Shown here one piece after another: positions 24,353 through 37,260 of a DNA stretch of 64,000 bases (its first letter is position 1; every line of letters begins with the position of its first letter). The translations under genes were made by a program, and so were the position numbers. The DNA is from Megachile rotundata. Its lineage: Eukaryota; Arthropoda; Insecta; Hymenoptera; Megachilidae. Under the pieces are notes generated by a model that saw nothing but the letters and a program-made list of their open reading frames with translations, was not told where the DNA came from and searched no databases. The stretch spans positions 20,575,190-20,639,189 of the forward strand of contig NC_134985.1 of NCBI RefSeq assembly GCF_050947335.1, read 5' to 3'.

Positions 24353-25973
24353 GACTAAATTCGAGCACCATATGCAACAGCGATTAATTTGTATTTAAAA
24401 ATAATGTGGACGTTAACAAGACACGTGACAACGATGAAAATGTTAAACTGCACGTTAACTGTAATGGCTGTTAAAATTGATTCACAATAAAAGCCAGCGT
24501 ACATCTGGCGAAGTTTTAACACAACATTCGAGCGGCAAATATACGATGATACCTTGTCGAATTTATACATTTTATTTGTAATTGGAGTACGATGCTAATG
24601 CATGCTGCACGCGAACGTAATGACGATAATTGCTATCGTTATGTTATAAAGTACCGAAGCAAACATACGCTCGAACAATGCATTACTGCGATGTAAATAA
24701 GTAATTTTATGGTTTCCAATAGCCGGCCGTGAAACGGCCATCGTGAAAACAGATATTTTGCTGTACTTTCATTTCACGGTACATTCTGTGATATCGTGGA
24801 TATTTTTCGGAACGAGTTTTATTAATTTTAACAATTCAAAATGCAGGTAGATTCGACAATACGTTGTTGGCCGTAAAAATGCAGTGTATTAGAAGAAACT
24901 GAAAATGAGTATAAATAAACGATAGCTCTATATTTCCACATAGTTTCATATCAATTCAACAAACATTCTTCTGGAATAATTTTGTATTTTAATAAATGTT
25001 GTTGCACAGACGAGAAGATAACCAAAAGTAAAGGTGAGATTTTTTAAATACGAGTATATTCGACACCCTTCGGTGTAGACACGCGGCCATCAGAGTTTTA
25101 AAACGGCCATTAAGCCAGTGCCCGAATTTCGAAGGCATGATTAATACGTTGTCAGAATCAATTTCGAATTGATCGTTATCAATTTATAGAGGCGAGTTTC
25201 TCTCTGAATCTATCGTGATTAATTTATACAATCGACCCTCTTTTCCCCGGGAGCCGGTTATTCGAGCGTGGCGTGTATTCTCCAAATATTCCGTGCGTCC
25301 TCGTCGCCGTTTATCAAACACCCTGAAAATCCTGTACGCGTTCTACGGAATGAATAACGCGGACAAATCATCAGAATTGCGCCTGTACGTATCTCCCCAT
25401 CTTCTCCGCTTTCCGCTTTTATACCGGTAATGATAAATGAACGTGGCCCTTTCCACCGATCCTCTCCTCGTTTTGTGCGGATCTCGCGAATGACCCCCTT
25501 TCGATTCTTCCTTCTTCTTTTATTTCGCGGATTACCGAATTTTTGACCACAACCGCTCGTCGTTGTTTTCCCTCCTCCGACGCCAGTATTCGATACAATA
25601 TCCCGGCGAAACGTGCTCGGATTTTATTGAGAAAACGGTCCCAGCCGCGATCCGTCGTCTCGCAAACCCTTAATCTCCTCGATTATTTCGTTTGGGGATG
25701 CCGCCAACAGATGGTGGGTTCGAAGCAGAGAATCAATTTCAAGGAATCAGCCCCCGGCCCTTAGAGTTTTGCTTCTCGTAACGCTAAGAGGGACAGAGAG
25801 AAAGAGAGGGACCAAGGAAACATTGGAAATTGCTTCGACGCCAGTAATTATACGCTCGAGATTCTCTTCTCTAAACCGTGAATCGCGAAACGCGCCGAAC
25901 ACCCGTCTCGCCTATCACAAACGTTCATTATCGTAATTTTCTCTTAAATCGCGAACATTCTACCAGTGGCGTA
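24353..25973. other. Unique non-coding DNA
   Basis: AT-rich to about 25,000, then CpG-richer. I see only unrecognised short ORFs (25,215-25,430 and 25,543-25,764, +). Confidence 0.5.
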
Positions 25974-27314
25974 ACTATCAAACACATCTTGTATCGACAC
26001 ACGACATATTCGCCCAATATTATTCGCTAAAAAACACATTCAAGAACATGGAACCTAAGAGGGTCTTGGATCCTTTGAGAGATTTCAAGATCAGGAAGAT
26101 ATACTAGTATTCAAAGGTTCAGGAAATCTTGTAAAATTTTGTAGACATCAAGTTCTCAAGGTTTAGAATTCCCTAGACACAGTTCTCAGTGCTTAGAATT
26201 CCCTAGGCACCGAGTTCTCAGCGCTCAGAATTCTCTAGACATCGAATTCGCAGCGTTCAGAATTCCCTAAGCACCGAGTTCTCAGCGCTCAGAATTCCCT
26301 AAGCATCGAGTTCTCAGCGCTAGGAATTTCTTAAGCGCCGAGTTCTCAGCGCTCAGAATTCCCTAAGCACCGAGTTCTCAGCGCTCAGAATTCCTTAAGC
26401 GCCGAGTTCTCAGCACTGAGAATTCCCTAAGCACCGAGTTCTCAGCGCTTAGAATTCCTTAAGCACCGACTTCTCAGCGCTCAGAATTCCTTAAGCACCG
26501 AGTTCTCAGCGCTCAGAATTCCCTAAGCACCGAGTTCTCAGCGCTAGGAATTCCCTAAGCACCGAGTTCTCAGCGCTAGGAATTCCCTAAGCACCGAGTT
26601 CTCAGCGCTAGGAATTCCCTAAGCACCGAGTTCTCAGCGCTTAGAATTCCCTAAGCACCGATTTCTCAGCGCTAGGAATTCCCTAAGCACCGCGTTCCCA
26701 GCGCTCAGAATTCCCTAGACGTCGAATTCTCAGCTCTCAGAATTCCCTAAGCACCGAGTTCTCAGCGCTAGGAATTCCCTAAGCACCGAGTTCTTAGCGC
26801 TTAGAATTCCCTACGCCCCGAGTTTTCAGCGCTTAGAATTCCTTAAGCACCGAGTCCTCAGCGCTTAGAATTCCCTAAGCACCGAGTTCTCAGCGCTTAG
26901 AATTCCTTAAGCGCCGAGTTCTCAGCGCTCAGAATTCCCTAAGCACCGAGTTCTTAGCGCTTAGAATTCCCTAAGCACCGAGTTCTCAGCGCCCAGAATT
27001 CCCTACGCCCCGAATTCTCAAGATTCCAAATTCCTAAAGTTCCAAATTCCCTAAACTCCGACTTCTGAACGTTCCGAATTCCCTAGGCTCCCGAAATCTC
27101 AAAGTTCCGAATTCCCTAGGCTTCCGAAATATCAAAGTTCCAAATTCCCTAGGCCCCGAATTCCAAAGGTTCCAAATTCCTTAGGCCCCGAATTCCAATA
27201 GTTCCAAATTCCCTATGTACCGAATTCCAAAAATTCCAAAGTCCCTAGACCCCGAGTTCCTAATATTTGACCCAGACTGTGGGTCCATCTCGATCCCTAT
27301 TAGCTACGCCACTG
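25974..27314. mobile_element. Candidate DNA transposon with CAGTGGCGTA ends carrying a satellite
   Basis: The left terminus CAGTGGCGTAACTA (25,974) is mirrored by the right terminus TAGCTACGCCACTG (27,301-27,314), 13 of 14 positions matching. The 1341-bp interior is almost all 32-bp repeat, with no transposase. I could not find a convincing target-site duplication: the 8 bp on either side do not match. CAGTGG-type ends occur in several DNA transposon superfamilies, so no superfamily is assigned. Confidence 0.5.
26140..27265 (+). repeat. 32-bp minisatellite, array 1
   Basis: The unit is GAGTTCTCAGCGCTCAGAAT plus TCCCTAAGCACC, 32 bp, about 27 regular copies, then about 250 bp of degenerate units (AATTCCAAAAGTTCC type). 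Many units contain AGAATTC and GAATTCT-like arms around AGCGCT. The same unit in the same orientation forms the array at 30.66-31.87 kb. Confidence 0.96.
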
Positions 27315-30300
27315 CCTCAGACTTTCAAGTTGCAAAGAGCAGGGTGTCCTGGCATCAAGATGAGTATCATCACGATATCGGCCTAAAACGTTCGCTTATT
27401 GGCTCAGTCCCTCTGTCAGAGGTCTGTTATGGACACAGACGGTTCGTAGCATCGTCGATAATCGTTACAAACTATGGACTTATGCACAGACTAATGGCCC
27501 TATCGTGGCGTATCGCTTCTATTATTGATTACAGGTAGTGAACTATAGACGGCAGAAACGTCTGGGTACTACCGGTGCCGTACAGGTCATGGATACCTAA
27601 AATCATAATCACACAGGAAGAGACTCCGCGAACTGCGGTCATTACGGGATATTCCCCTCGAAATGACTTAGGGCTTTGGAAGAACCGCCGACTATACACG
27701 CTGATGGCTATGAACGAGCACGCGCTTCTCGATCGGAACTTGCATAAGAAATTACATCCCTATCGGGGAAGCGTGCGATAACTTTCACGTGCTCGGAGTT
27801 GCGTGAAAAATTAGATAATTATTGAATTTATTGAGCGAAGGACTACGGTTGTGGATGAGGAAGTTTTGAAAATTATTGACAGAGTAACAAGTAGGTTACA
27901 AAAGTACACTTCGAAAAATCTTGCAACTCGAACATTCTTGACAGAATTACCGTAATTTTGTCAAGGATGTATTGAGGCTTAACACGCCAGGTTAATGAAC
28001 ATTTGGAAAATTATTCTTCGTGACTCGAATGTTTAAAAAGTTTTCCCTCTCGAAATGAAACGAAGGCAAATATAGAAAAATGTCTAGTTCGATAGATTCG
28101 TTGAAGCTAAATGGCAGAATTGATAATTTGAACGGCGATAAAGGTTAAAGAGAAGTAAAAATATGAAGCGGCGTTTCGCGGATCAAAAAACGCATTCTCG
28201 TCGGGTAACGACGCGACGCGAGAAGAATTTTAATCTGGGAAGAGGGCGCCGGAAGAAGAAACGCTTTCGGGCTGGCTCCGTGACACAGTTTCCCCGCTGG
28301 TCGCGCGTTCGCGATAAATTTTCTGATTTAGAAGGCAGAAGTCATTTTTACCCACTTCGCGTTCGTTTCTGCTATTCTTTAGGAGGTTCTCGCGTCCCCC
28401 TCGGTTCCGTTCCGCGCCTGTTATTCTTCCGGTGGGGCGCACCGCCTCGAAACGTGTTCCAGTTACGCGTTTCCGCCCTTCGGGCTCGCGGGCGGGCTGC
28501 AGACAAGAAGAAGAGCTAGGCTGCTCCACAGCCAAGAATAGCAGGCGTAATCACGTGCCGCCACTTCTGGTTAAAACAGTTTTAACTCTGCTGGACTTGA
28601 ATGGGACGACCAGGCGTGTCGTGTGCCCGCCTGCCCGCACGTGCGCGACTCTCCTCTTTGCTCATTGAACCTTGTATTTTAGCCTCCTAATGATTCGCGT
28701 GAACCCAAGCTGTCGCAACCTGACGGAGGTGACCCATTATTTCCTCTCGTTAGACCCCGATTCCTGGGTCCGCTCTTCAACAAATGATACTTCGATATGC
28801 ATACTGCACCGTGTTCCATAATTTGCAGAACGTGAGACTCTTGTCGATTCGATAAGCATTTGGTTTGTTTGTTTGTCTGTTTACTATAGGTCCCAAGTTT
28901 TGGATATTTTTGTTTGAATTTTTTAGAGCAGACTCGTGAGATACTCCGAAGTTTTCTGTATGAATTTTGGTGATCAGGAACCTGTCGTCACCAACATCGA
29001 ATAGATGTAAAACCATGTAGTATCGTTTTGAATAGTGTGGTATATGTGTGTGTATGTACTATGTAATTGTATGGTATGTGTGTGTGTATGTACTATGTAA
29101 TTGTATGATCGACATGAGTGCATAATATGAATGAAGCTTGCGTATGGTATGATTGAAGTTTGCATGTAATGAAGGTGGCTAGAAGATTGTAAGATTGTCT
29201 TTTTGGTGTGATCGAATGTTTTGGGAAAAAAGCAAAGAGTGCATTGCTTCGTGAGAGATTGTCAGATAGAGACGTGAGAAATTTGCTAATTCGTGAAGTT
29301 CCATTTGTGTTGCATTTTATTAATTATAACCAGTCATACTTTGTTAATAAATTTCATTAATCTTTCTAATTATTAAATATTATTCTACAATAGTGTCAGC
29401 CATGTGTAGTCCTTCGGACCAACTTTGCTTATCAATACCCTTCCTGCTCAATACTTTTGACGAAACTATAAAATATATTACGATTCTCATATCTTCCATA
29501 AAATGAGAACATTGTGTCTTCAAATGGAACTCAAAAGTTTAATAACTATAGTATAAATTTTAATTTGTAATTTTATTGATTCCATCCTGAACCCACCTGT
29601 TTCCCTGAAACTTCGCACAGATTCTGAAATATCTGCGCCATGAGGACTCGTTAAAGAAGTTCCCAAAGATAACATTCTATAAAAGTTGCACGAGAGCATT
29701 TCCTTCTTAAACGAAACACTGTTTATTTTGATCACTGATGCTGACAGATAAATTTAATAAGAGGCGATTACGAATGAATTTTCATTAAAGTTAATGCTTG
29801 AAATTGATAGTCCATAAGTGGGCTTAGCGACATTTACATAACGCGGAATAATGTCAGTTTCGAAATCGGTCGTTCAATATGTAACAAGCTGATCTAATTC
29901 TCCGCCACAATTTTTTATTTCGCGGCACCGATTTATGCGTATATACATCGTTCCGTATGCATTCGTATTTGTTTTACGACGAATGCAAAAACATTTTATT
30001 TTCTCTCCGTCACGCTTCACTGAAACGTTTTCAATTTACACATGTTTTTCGCTCCCGTTCGAGATAAACGAAATGAAGCGAAAAAATTCATGCGCAAATA
30101 CATACTTATCGGTAAATTTACATATTTTCTCTTGTTAAATCAACATCACGGTTACCCAATAACCGGATCGATTAATTGTATCGAAAGTCTAGAAATCCGC
30201 GGTCGAAGTATCGGAAGAAATTACGGTCGCGTTACACGGATAAAATAGTAGCCTCGTAACGTTTTACCGTTTGCGTTTCTCAGATTTCTACATCGGATTT

Positions 30301-30639
30301 TCTTGCCAAGCTTTATAATACAAAAAAACAGCAATCAGCCAACTGTGATATAGAAATATCCTTGCTCCCATGAAGTCAAGAGGAGTAACGTAACTGACTG
30401 TACCTTGAAAACATAAAAACGAATGATAAAAACGCGATTGCACAGATAAGTGAAAACGTACACTCGGGTGGGACGTTTGAACAATCATACTGTGGAGATC
30501 AACCCAATTACGAGTAATTATATATACAGATTTAATCATTTTATTATATACGAGATTTAAAAATTACGAGAGTCTCAAAGTTCAAGATTTTTCTAAAATT
30601 TCAAATTCTCCAAATTTTAAGTTTCGGAAGATCAAAATT
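27315..30639. other. Unique DNA between the two 32-bp arrays
   Basis: About 3.3 kb of unique sequence. A stop-poor, GC-richer part lies at 28,160-28,670 with ORFs on both strands, and TG-rich short repeats lie at 29,036-29,108 (TATGTGTGTGTGTATGTACT twice). ORFs of 107 (27,215-27,538, partly inside the array edge) and 118 codons (28,163-28,519) have no recognisable domain. Confidence 0.5.
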
Positions 30640-31880
30640 ATTTACGCTTCGAACTCTCCAACCACTGAATTCTCAGGGTTTCCAAATTCCCTATGGCCTA
30701 AATTCTCAATGTTCCAAATTCTCTAGGCCCCGAATTCTCAAGGTTTCCAAATTCCCTAGGTCTCCAGTTCTCAACGTTCCAAATTCCCTGGGTCCCGAAT
30801 TCTAAAAGTTCCGAATTCTCAACGTTCCGAATTCCCTAGACCCTGAATTCTCAAAGTTCCGAATTCCCTAAGCACCGAGTTCTCAGCGCTCGGAATTCCC
30901 TAGACCCAGAATTCCAAAAGTTCCGAATTCCCTAAGCACCGAGTTCTCAGCGCTCGGAATTCCCTAGACCCAGAATTCCAAAAGTTCTGAATTCCCTAAG
31001 CACCGAGTTCTCAGCGCTCGGAATTCCCTAGACCCCGAATTCCAAAAGTTCCGAATTCCCTACGCACCGAGTTCTCAGCGCTCAGAATTCCCTAGGCACC
31101 GAATTCTCAGCGCTCAGAATTCCCTACGCACCGAGTTCTCAGCACTCAGAATTCCCTAGGCACCGAATTCTCAGCGTTCCGAATTCCCTAAGCACCGAGT
31201 TCTCAACGCTCAGAATTCCCTACGCACCGAGTTCTCAGCGCTCAGAATTCCCTAGGCACCGAATTCTCAGCGCTCAGAATTCCCTACGCACCGAGTTCTC
31301 AGCGCTCAGAATTCCCTAGGCACCGAATTCTCAGCGTTCCGAATTCCCTAAGCACCGAGTTCTCAACGCTCAGAATTCCCTAAGCACCGAGTTCTCAGCG
31401 CTCGGAATTCCCTACGCACCGAGTTCTCAGCGCTCAGAATTCCCTACGCACCGAGTTCTCAGCGCTCAGAATTCCCTAGGCACCGAATTCTCAGCGTTCC
31501 GAATTCCCTAAGCACCGAGTTCTCAACGCTCAGAATTCCCTAAGCACCGAGTTCTCAGCGCTCGGAATTCCCTACGCACCGAGTTCTCAGCGCTCAGAAT
31601 TCCCTACGCACCGAGTTCTCAGCGCTCAGAATTCCCTAGGCACCGAATTCTCAGCGTTCCGAATTCCCTAGACCCCGAGTTCTCAGCGCTCAGAATTCCC
31701 TATAGACCCCGAATTCTCAGCGTTCCGAATTCCCTAGATCCCGAATTCCAAAAGTTCCGAATTCCCTAGACCCCGAATTCTAAAAGTTCCGAATTCCCTA
31801 GATCCCGAATTCCAAAAGTTCCGAATTCCCTAGACCCCGAATTCTCAAACTTCCAATTTCCCAAAACCCCAACTTCCGAA
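30640..31880 (+). repeat. 32-bp minisatellite, array 2, with 160-bp higher-order period
   Basis: Same 32-bp family as at 26.1 kb. The variant unit with TCAGCGTTCC recurs at 31171, 31331, 31491 and 31651, exactly 160 bp apart (five monomers). Some monomers read GAATTCTCAGCGCTCAGAAT then TC (for example at 31,101 and 31,261), a 22-bp near-perfect palindrome. Both edges decay into AATTCCAAAAGTTCC-type units. Confidence 0.96.
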
Positions 31881-33435
31881 AGTCCAAAATTCCCAAACCC
31901 TAAAAATTTCAAATTATCCCACTTCCAATTTCCGCAAATCTCCAAGTCCCTAAATCGTGAGATGCTCAAATGTCCAAACTGCCAACTGGTCTAAATGTAC
32001 TTCCGGTGCGCCGTTAGCGCGCTTTTCGAATCGACGCGGCAACTCGTCCATCAAGGTATAACCAAACGCCAGGGCCGAAGGATAAATTACGGAATTCGAT
32101 ATCACGGCGTGGATATTGCCTTTTGACCCGGCTCGTTTTGGACGATTAAAACGGAAACGAGGAGCTCGCTAGGTGGATGCGACGGATGCGGTAGATGGAA
32201 ACGATGAAAACGTGGAAGGAGAACCTTCTGTGCCTTGAGAAAGGTTCGAGAAGACAACGTTCCGTCGAGGTCGCAATTGGAAATAATGGGATTCACGGAA
32301 TGAGAATGAAATACCTGTGAGGTAGCCGGCGAAATGTTGCGATTTAAAGGAAGAGATTGCCGTGTAATAAGCAGCAAACGTCTCCTTCGTTTCTGCTGGC
32401 TTCTATCTGCCTCTGTCCTTCTTCCGGTACCGCCATTTCTATCTTTTCTATTAACTCCTTTTATTGCGGGATTCGTCGAGATACTCTATACAAGGTTACG
32501 ATGTTTGCCTGAGATGCGCCGGGGGCCAACGATAAATGAAACGAGGATAAATATTTCTTCGATAGGATTTACTTTTTCTAATGTCTTCGTTCATTAATTT
32601 ATTTACTCTGTTTAATATTAGTTTGTCTTCGAATTTATCTGGAGTTGAATAAAATATACTATCATTTAGTATAGAATTCTTTTAAACCTTAAGAAAACTG
32701 TCGCTGTGTAACATAAATTTATCACGATGTAAATATGTTTGTTTTAAAATATTTACACAAGCACCGAGGGTACACCTATATTTATTAAATGCATCATACC
32801 AATATTTGCGCGGTTCGTGTTTAAAGAATACGTAGAATATGCGATATGTAAGAGTAAAATATTTCATACTCTCGGAAGAATTCCGTTTTGTTTCGGATAG
32901 AAAGGAGCTATTTTATATATCGCCAGAAGCGATAAAACTGTCCGGCATTTTACGTGCATCAAAAGTATTTGATCGCCGGTATCGCCTCGGCAAACATATT
33001 TTACGAGGAATTGTGTAGTTTATGCAAATTTAATCTTTCAAGCACGGAGAAAGCGTAAAAACGTTCGGCGGATACGTATTAAAGTCTGCAGGTTCGTTTT
33101 AGCTTCGTCCATTTGCCATTCGCTTCATCTTCATCTTCTCCGCGCCTTCGTTATTGGCCTTCCGTTTCGTTCTCTCGGTTCGGCGACGAGCGCGCGCCAG
33201 ACCCAATAAATAATTCATTCTTGATTATTTCCTGATATTCGATTCCAGAATCCAGGCACGTACGTTCGACTTCTGCATAATTTATTCCCTAAAGGTAAAA
33301 GGGTGCGTATAAATCCCGCGGAAAAATATAGGAACGGATCGCCGTAGGAATAAGGTGCGAGCACGTGATGCCTAACTACCTTATCAAACTGATCGCGTTA
33401 ACGCTTTCTTACCGTCTCTCTATTTTTAATCTCCT
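31881..33435. other. Unique non-coding DNA
   Basis: Unique sequence. ORFs at 32,102-32,377 (-) and 32,334-32,597 (+) overlap and are unrecognised. Confidence 0.5.
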
Positions 33436-34382
33436 ACTATGTGCCTCTTATAATGTACCTGTTAAAATGTACCTGTTACAACGTCCCTGTACAATGTGCC
33501 TCTTACAATGTACCTGTTAAAATGTACCTGTTAAAATGTACCTGTTACAACGTCCCTGTTACAATGTGCCTCTTATAATGTACCTGTTAAAATATGCCTG
33601 TTACAACATCCCTGTTACAATGTGCCTCTTACAATGTACCTGTTACAATGTCCCTGTTACAATGTGCCTCTTACAATGTACCTGTTAAAATGTACCTGTT
33701 ACAATGTCCCTGTTACAATGTGCCTGTTACAATATGTCTGTTACAATGTACCTGTTATAATTATTCTGTTACAATGTGCCTGTTATAATAAGTATGTTAT
33801 AATGTGCCTGTTACAATATGTCTGTTACAATGTACCTGTTACAATGTACCTATTATAATTATTCTGTTACAATGTGCCTGTTATGATAAGTATATTATAA
33901 TGTGCCTGTTACAATATGCCTGTTACAATGTACCTGTTATAATTATTCTGTTACAATATGCCTGTTATAATAAGTATGTTATAATGTGCCTGTTACAATA
34001 TGTCTGTTAGAATGTACCTGTTACAATGTACCTATTATAATTATTCTGTTACAATGTGCCTGTTATGATAAGTATATTATAATGTGCCTGTTACAATCTG
34101 CCTGTTACAATCTGCCTGTTACAATGTACCTGTTACAATGTACCTATTATAATTATTCTGTTACAATGTCCCTGTTATAATAAGTATGTTATAATGTGCC
34201 TGTTACAATGTGCCTATTACAATGTCCCTGTTACAATGTACCTATTATAATTTTTCTGTTATAATGTGCCTGTTATGATAAGTATGTTATAACGTGCCTC
34301 TTACAATGTACCTATTACAATATGCCTGTTACGATGAGTATGTTATAATATGCCTGTTACGATGTTCCTATTACAATGTACA
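33436..34382 (+). repeat. 14-bp minisatellite with 182-bp higher-order period
   Basis: The basic unit is CTGTTACAATGTAC, 14 bp, about 67 copies. Variants such as GATAAGTATATTA (33,885 and 34,067) and AGTATGTTATAATG (33,791 and 33,973) recur at exactly 182 bp, thirteen monomers. The consensus has no stop in any plus frame, which produces four overlapping ORFs with a 14-residue peptide period (LLQCTCYNVPVTMY). Confidence 0.95.
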
Positions 34383-35399
34383 AAAAATTTCCGCAACACG
34401 CAACCAAATTTATTTTTGCATCATAATATACTTACGTACAAATATGAATATATAAATTCAGGAAATTTTTATGATGTACAATAATAATCTCCGTTATAAC
34501 AGCCTCCTCAATCCGAAGACAAGTTATTGCCTTTAGTAAAACATTCTATGTTACCAGTTGTATGTCTTAGCATAATCAGTTATACAGTGATGTATTATGT
34601 ATTCCTTCAATTGCATAAAGAAGTCAAATCTAAAATTCTTCATAATAAACGTCACAATAAAAACGTGAAACTAATTCTTCATAAGAAACTGTGGTGCGTT
34701 AATAATATGAAACGAAACAGAAAATATTGATTAATAAAATATAGAATTTGTCGAAAGTGTAAACGACTTTGAAAGTGGAACGAAGCACACGGGTTTCCTT
34801 TGTATCGCAATGAAATGGAAAAACAACTGCATCACACTTGGAGCGCATTAAACCCGCTCCATTAATCGCGTTCGATAATGTACTGGTATAAATGAACGAG
34901 TTAACAAGTTATTCGACTATGGGAATCGTGTGGCGCATGTAAACAGCATTGAAACGAAATCGCGATACATATACGCTGCTCTTTTCAGTTCAGTTACTTC
35001 GCAAAAGTTTGAATGCAGTCTGCGCGCAGAATCGGGAACATCAAAAAGATATCGACGATACGCTCGTATAATGGGCTCGAACGCGTCCACAAAGCGGCTA
35101 CGCGTAACGAACTTCAATTCTTTATTCGGGAATGTGTTTGATACGAATGAATTACACTTAATGATTTTAACGTGTAAATCGAACGTTTGTTTTCGCTTTA
35201 TCGACCGAGTGCCGTGGAATTATTACTCTTTATTTATTTGACGCGTTACGGAATGACAATGCTACTTTTTAACGCTTCCGGTGACGCTCGGAATTAATGT
35301 TAATTTTAGAAACTCACCGAAAAACGCTCGCTGTTTCGTTTTCACGGACTTTTGTGTATTTTACGAAATTCCGCTTTCGAGAAACTAAACAACTTTTAT
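34383..35399. other. Unique AT-rich DNA
   Basis: I see no supported gene. Overlapping ORFs lie on opposite strands at 34,917-35,241. Confidence 0.5.
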
Positions 35400-35880
35400 G
35401 TATTTAACAAATTTATTTGTAACTCGTAACGAAAAGCGACCGGTAATGAATTTGCTCTACGAGGAATCTCGAAAAAATTTCACCCTTTTGTGTACAAAGT
35501 TTCATGTACGTAATAAAGTTATAATTCGCGTACAGTAATGAATTCGGTTTACGAAAAATCTGGGAAAAGGTTTGCGTATGACCGTGCAGTTTCATGTTGT
35601 TAAATTATTTACAATTTATATCGCAAAGCGTTTCCAACTAGGCTAATTAATTCAATTTCCAAGAAATGCAGCAAAAAATTAGTGCGTTTGACCCTTTTAT
35701 TGGAGCAACATTCGCGTATTTAACGAAATGGATTATAATTTATAACGCACAGCGGTTCCGACCGAACTAATTAATTCGATTTGCGAGAAATCTGCTACAA
35801 TATTTGTGTGTTTCATCCTATTATGGGCGAACTTTCATTTAATGAAATAATTTATAATTTATGACGTAAAATGGCTCCGG
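35400..35880. repeat. Degenerate repeat of roughly 95-125 bp
   Basis: Similar blocks recur (AATTCGATTTGCGAGAAATC, TTTATAACGCACAGCGG, CCTTTTATTGG) with strong divergence and no fixed period. It could be a decayed version of a tandem array. Confidence 0.5.
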
Positions 35881-35984
35881 CTAAAATAATCAATGAACCA
35901 ATATGAAAATTTGTTCGTTGTCTATAACATCGGTGACGTGGACTGAAAATATTACACGAGTGGAGTAACAGGAAAGCAGAAAAT

Positions 35985-36352
35985 CATATCAATGCTAAAT
36001 AATTATTAAACTTAAGGGTTCGTTAATTACACGAATATTACATGAGTAACAAGGTTCTATATTAAATAATTGTTAAACTTAAGGGTTCATTAATTGAACG
36101 AATATTACACGAGTAACAGGGTTCAATACTAAATAATTATTAAACTTACGGGTTCGTTAATTACACAAATATTACACGAGTAACAGAGTTCAATACTAAA
36201 TAATTATTAAACTTAAGAGTTCGTTAATTACACGAATGTTACATGAGTAACGGGGTTCAATACTAAATAATTATTAAACTTAAGGGTTCGTTAATTACAC
36301 GAATATTACACGAGTAACAGGGTTTACCAAATAATTATTAAACTTAATTTAT
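35985..36352. repeat. 67-bp tandem repeat, about 5.5 copies
   Basis: The unit contains TAAATAATTATTAAACTTAA, GGGTTCGTTAATTACACGAA and ATTACACGAGTAACAGGG. CTTAAGGG or its variants start at 36011, 36078, 36145, 36212, 36279 and 36343, so steps are 67, 67, 67, 67 and 64. Confidence 0.95.
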
Positions 36353-36529
36353 AATTACACCGAGATGCAAGGAATTCGGTAAAATTTTTATTTGTAAAAT
36401 GTGAAGCTTGAGGCGTTCATCGAAAAGATGACGTTTCAGGTATAGAAAGGCACGGAATACCGTGGCGCATCTAGGAAATAAAAGCAGTACACTGGAAAGC
36501 GATGAAAACCGCCATTCGAAAAGATCCAG

Positions 36530-36904
36530 CTAGGATTTAACGTGTCTCGTTTTCTTTCGACTCCCGATTGATTCGCGCAGGAATAAAGATGGAACACGCT
36601 CGAAACGGCATTTAGATTCGTCTTGGAAACGCGCCACGTCGTGTTTACCGTTAATTAAGCGCGCGTGAGCAAAGAAAGGAAAAGAAAAAATCATGTCTGT
36701 TCTAATTAACCAACCTCCGAATGCTTTTTCTGCTTTCCGTGAAACGTACGAGAACTCGGACACCGGCAAATCGTGCCGGATTAAATGTTCTGCATCTCGT
36801 AAAAAAGTGTAAAACTTATCTTCTGCAATTTCTTTAAGTACGAATCTCTGTTTTTTAACTTCTGCTGGCCTTCTGCTGGTTACGCTTTTTAGACCGTGAA
36901 ACAT
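36530..36904 (-). CDS. Weak ORF candidate, 124 codons, function unknown
   Basis: This minus-strand frame starts with ATG at 36,904. It has a more protein-like composition than most frames here, rich in K, E, R and D as well as hydrophobic residues, with blocks such as EIAEDKFYTFLRDAEHLIRH. I recognise no domain, signal peptide or membrane segment. It lies between two tandem arrays (67 bp and 109 bp), and the opposite strand shows nothing coherent. It could be chance. Homology or transcript evidence would be needed to keep it. Confidence 0.15.
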   Translation of the reverse strand: MFHGLKSVTSRRPAEVKKQRFVLKEIAEDKFYTFLRDAEHLIRHDLPVSEFSYVSRKAEKAFGGWLIRTDMIFSFPFFAHARLINGKHDVARFQDESKCRFERVPSLFLRESIGSRKKTRHVKS

Positions 36905-36965
36905 TCTTCATTACAAGAATTTATGAGATTGCAGAATTACATGAAATGGAATAAAAAGAAAAAGG

Positions 36966-37260
36966 TCCACAATTTCAAGAGTACAATATCCAAAGACCTC
37001 TGCATCTTAAAATTCCAGTATCTCAAAGCTCTAAAATCCTGAAAATTATAAGACATCTCAAACTTTCAGAACCCTGCACAATATCAAGAGTACAACATCC
37101 AAAAGTCCCTGTTTCTTAAAATTCCAGTATCTCAAAGCTCTAAAATCCTGAAAATTATAAGACATCTCAAACTTTCAGAACCCTGCACAATATCAAGAGT
37201 ACAACATCCAAAAGTCCCTGTTTCTTAAAATTCCAGTATCTCAAAGCTCTAAAACCCTAA
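36966..37260. repeat. 109-bp tandem repeat, about 2.7 copies
   Basis: The unit contains AATTCCAGTATCTCAAAGCT, AAATTATAAGACATCTC and ATCAAGAGTACAACATCC. TTCCAGTATC starts at 37013, 37122 and 37231, exactly 109 bp apart. The second and third copies are nearly identical, so the last duplication is recent. Confidence 0.95.

Noticed and set aside
33594..34180. Four overlapping ORFs rich in C, Y, N, V, P and L
   Set aside because: All are frames of the stop-free 14-bp minisatellite.
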